Of a stretch of DNA of 64,000 nt, positions 61,127-64,000 are shown piece by piece. The stretch covers positions 1,519,001 through 1,583,000 of the forward strand of contig OW203722.1 in NCBI GenBank assembly GCA_934045075.1, written 5' to 3'. How positions within the stretch are numbered: position 1 is the first letter of the stretch; every line of letters starts with the position of its first letter. A model generated the notes under the pieces. That model was not told where the DNA came from, did no database searches, and saw only the letters and a list, made by a program, of their open reading frames with translations. Source of the stretch: Yponomeuta sedellus (taxonomy: Eukaryota; Arthropoda; Insecta; Lepidoptera; Yponomeutidae). The position numbers were made by a program, and so were the translations under genes.

Positions 61127-63254
61127 GTAAGTATCACTGGTTTTGGTTACAAGTCAAAACAAATCAATGTAAACAAAGTTCTATAACTTATGAGGCTCAC
61201 CTACGCACCAAACCCTAAAGGATTCCGACCTAGCAGTCAAATTCCATACAAATTTATTGGTACCTATCGCAAACGTCAGAATTCCGATAGAAATTGGTAC
61301 CCGTGTTAACCTAACCTAACCAAACGTTATTTCCAGAGGAGACTGCCGAAAAACCCTACAACATTAACAAATCTAACTGCCCCTGTTAAAGATGGCAGCA
61401 GACAGGTTAAAACCAAAGGTCTACCAACCAAACCTACCAATAAAAAGTATGAAAAATCAGTGAATACGCCAACCAAGCTGCTGAGTCCTCTAAAAGCTAC
61501 CAGCTCCGAGTCAAAACCCAACATAAAGAAACGGAAAAAGAAACCCAAAAATATTTCCCCACCAGGAGCATTTGTTAGAAATCCTGCTGCCGTAAGTTCA
61601 GATAGCTCGAAAGATTCTGCAGATAGTAGAAAGCAAGAAAATCCCTTGAAAGAGGTCTTAGAAAAAAGTAATGGAGTAAGTAAAATAACTAAACATATAA
61701 ATAATGATATAAGTAATGCACACTCGAAGAAGCGAAAAAACGAAGCTCCAGCAGACATACAGCCTAAGAAGTTCAAACTCTCCGAAAAAACTAAGACTAG
61801 ACTCAACCAATCTCTGGACAAACCTGATGAACTACTTCTGAAGCTAAAACGGAAACAAATCGATGACAAAATAAAAACTGAGGACAGAGAAGACCTGCTT
61901 TTCAAGGAGACAGGATACAAAACTAAAGTGCAGATCCTGAAATCTAAAGAAAAATTAAAGAAAGTTCTAAATAAGGGACTTGAAAGAAATGCAGTAAAGG
62001 CTGGTGGTAACAAACTGAGAGAGCGGATGTTGGAAAAGCTTAAAGGTAACAAAACTCCACTATGATAATCTTAATAATCTTAGAAGTAAGTAGTAATATC
62101 TTCTTTTTTGTCATGTCCTTGTAACAGGAACATGACTATGGGGTTTCCGTTACCGGCACTCTCCATTCTTGCCACTTATGTTCCAATGTATGCCAGCTTG
62201 CAAGGTCCCTCCCTAAGCTTTGGTTATAGTGTCTGTCCATTACATTGATGCTCATTCAAATTAATATCTAGACTTTGTCATATATAGGGAACCTACTCTA
62301 AAAGTATTAAGACCAATAGCAGTGAAGGACTAATGACCTCTGCAATCGGCCAATAAATTGTTGCTCAGATCAGTTATACAAAACAAATTACCTGTTGAAA
62401 CTAGGTAAAATTTTTATTTGCAGATTAATTATTATCAACAATTTACATCCAAGAAATGTAACTTTACCTGGAGAATAAAGCTATTGGACAATAAAACAAT
62501 GTCACATCACATATGGCTAGGGACTTTAGGCTTAGTGGCAAGCAGGACGGCCCATAGGTTATAAGCCACCGGTTGCACAAGCAACCACAACCACCCCAAC
62601 CACAGCCATTGCCGCTTAAAGCAGCGAGGTTGGATTGACCCTTAAATAAGAAACTGCAATAAATAAGTACATACATACATAACCTCACGCCTGTACCCCT
62701 GAGGGGTAGGCAGTGACCAGGGCCTGCCACTCGTCACGTTCCTGACACATCGTCTTCGCTTCATCAACATTCATAAGTCGTTGCATGCACGCACGGCGGT
62801 TCCGGGTACTTTTTATCTTCCCCTTTGCTAGTACATCCCCTATTTGGTTGATGTATGTCCACCTGGGACGTCCCTTACCAGCCCTTCCACTCACATTCGC
62901 TATATATATTTGTGTCGTCAATCTTTCTTCCTTCTCCTCTCCACATGTCCAAACCAACGCAACATTCCTTTCTCAATTCTAGTCACTACATGCTCTTTCA
63001 GTCCACAATGTTCTCTAATCAGACTATTGCAATATTAAACTGCAATATTGTACTACTAATCTACTCCTGTCTCCACTAGCTGCACAATTCCGCTATCTGA
63101 ATGAGAAGCTGTACACCTCCTCTGGCTCGGAAGCGCAGCAGCTGTTCCAGGCAGACCCTGTGGCCTTTCAGACTTACCACGAGGGTTACCAGCTGCAGCT
63201 CAAGAAGTGGCCAGTCAACCCGCTTGACGTCATCGTCAAGAGCATTCTCAAAAT
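61055..63254 (+). CDS. RRP8: Ribosomal RNA-processing protein 8 (RRP8), 5' part
   Basis: Nucleolar SAM-dependent methyltransferase that in yeast and human modifies N1 of a 25S/28S rRNA adenine (m1A). Exons are 61055-61126, 61337-62045 and 63080-63254 (phases 0,1,2). The N-terminus is MFVSTDWEPDVPRG. A long Lys/Ser-rich, probably disordered region follows, with several basic KKRKKKPK-type stretches for nucleolar targeting. The third exon, AAQFRYLNEKLYTSSGSEA to VAFQTYHEGYQLQLKKWPVN then PLDVIVKSILK, is the conserved start of the RRP8 methyltransferase domain. The SAM-binding part lies beyond the window. If intron 2 were retained the frame would stop at 62063-62065, 20 nt past the donor. Confidence 0.92.
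61337..62045 (+). CDS. RRP8: RRP8 exon 2 (basic linker)
   Basis: Acceptor 'cgttatttccag', in frame with exon 1 (RRLPKNPTTLTNLTAP). Lys-rich throughout, ends RMLEKLK plus one base before GTAACA. Confidence 0.88.
62680..63000 (-). mobile_element. RTE-like LINE RT C-terminus (family J)
   Basis: Minus strand encodes VWTCGEEKEERLTTQIY, GRAGKGRPRWTYINQIGDVL and [17 protein letters not shown], a typical LINE C-terminal block, 5'-truncated. It lies in RRP8 intron 2. Confidence 0.7.
63080..63254 (+). CDS. RRP8: RRP8 exon 3 (start of methyltransferase domain)
   Basis: Acceptor 'gtctccactag'; two bases complete the Ala codon, then AQFRYLNEKLY. Ends KM-like AAA AT before GTAAGT, phase 2. The next exon is outside the window. 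Confidence 0.92.
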
Positions 63255-63316
63255 GTAAGTGTCATAAAAACTTGATAATAATATTTTGTTTGTGCATCAG
63301 TAATTTATCTTTTTTA

Positions 63317-63475
63317 AGAACCTATTTAGATGCTAAAAACTCCACCCATGCCGAGAATCGACCCCGCGACCTCCTCTCTCCCGCGACTCTCCCAACTGAG
63401 CTAATGGGTGACTTACCGGCATCAGTAAAATTTCGAACCTCTTTACAATAAATACTCTGTATTACGTACTCTTAC
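63317..63475 (-). repeat. tRNA-derived SINE (family A), decayed
   Basis: 'aacctatttagatgctaaaa' to 'aatttcgaacctctttacaa', with a damaged anticodon region. Confidence 0.65.
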
Positions 63476-63714
63476 CAATACATAAATGGTGGAAAAACTT
63501 CTTAGTTAAAAAACATGTAAGAACTCTGCCAGGTCTTGACCTAGCCTGGACATAGCCTTCCCCCAAAGCACGTAACTTCCGTCCTCAGACTTCCTCATCA
63601 TCGGTCCAGCGAGCTAATGGATGTCTTACACTGCGTTTGCTATTTCGTGGTCTCCACTCGAGGACATTTGCACCGCATTGTCCATCGTTTCTTCGGATTT
63701 TACGTCAACTCCCA

Positions 63715-63800
63715 TTGGAGTGGTGGTAGCGGAGCGGTAGAACCCCAGCTTCTCAATCGGGAGTTCGTAGGTTCGAATCTCGGCATTGTCTAATGACTTT
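63715..63800 (+). repeat. tRNA-derived SINE head (family E)
   Basis: 'gagtggtggtagcggagcgg' and B box 'taggttcgaatctcgg', followed by 'taatgactttgttttctta'. Confidence 0.6.
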
Positions 63801-64000
63801 GTTTTCTTAGTTACATACCGCCGCCTGTACTCTTAGGTTAAGATAAAGATATGTTTATTTGCTAAGGACATGTGTCAATCAAGTGACATAGAATAACTAG
63901 ATTTTGCCCGCGACTCCGTCCGCGTGGAAAAGATTCAAAGAACAAAATTTTGCAACCCCGTTCACTTCACTCCCTTAAGGGTAAAATTTAGAAAAACGGC

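Noticed and set aside
61327..62052. 241-codon minus-strand frame
   Set aside because: Shadow of the Lys-rich RRP8 exon; the Leu/Ser/Phe-rich translation is the antisense of AAG/AAA/GAA codons.

Overview
The window is nuclear DNA of an insect, almost certainly a moth or butterfly. It is AT-rich, and its genes are split by GT-AG introns. It is crowded with tRNA-derived SINEs, RTE-type tails ending in a 'ctatgtccagcagtggact' motif, fold-back elements and 5'-truncated LINEs. There is no sign of bacterial organisation. All exon models come from reading frames, splice-site consensus and intron phase; no alignment was run.

Layout. (1) 1-3375: SINEs and other repeats. (2) 3376-16577, plus strand: a trypsin-like S1 protease in five visible exons. 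The signal-peptide exon is missing, and several introns are full of repeats. (3) 17000-23015: repeats and AT-rich DNA. (4) 23031-28505: a nearly intact I-clade LINE with target-site duplications, two ORFs and one frameshift. (5) 28955-56751, minus strand: a GT49 glycosyltransferase like beta-1,4-glucuronyltransferase 1 (B4GAT1), which elongates matriglycan primers in the Golgi. It has two homologous, phase-compatible last exons (33972-34214 and 28955-29173). Its 18-kb intron contains, on the same strand, a complete five-exon chymotrypsin-like protease (35193-41584). (6) 61055 to the right edge, plus strand: the first three coding exons of the rRNA methyltransferase RRP8. Its catalytic domain lies outside the window.

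The genes do not form a pathway. The most informative signals are structural. A 65-bp SINE piece landed on a splice site of the first protease, duplicated the donor and left a 75-bp in-frame exon extension. Two inverted repeat copies flank the alternative glycosyltransferase exon and could fold the long intron. The commonest ~360-bp repeat appears to be derived from 5S rRNA. Several tRNA-derived SINE copies are inverted dimers that turn around at the anticodon loop, which suggests self-primed cDNA synthesis.
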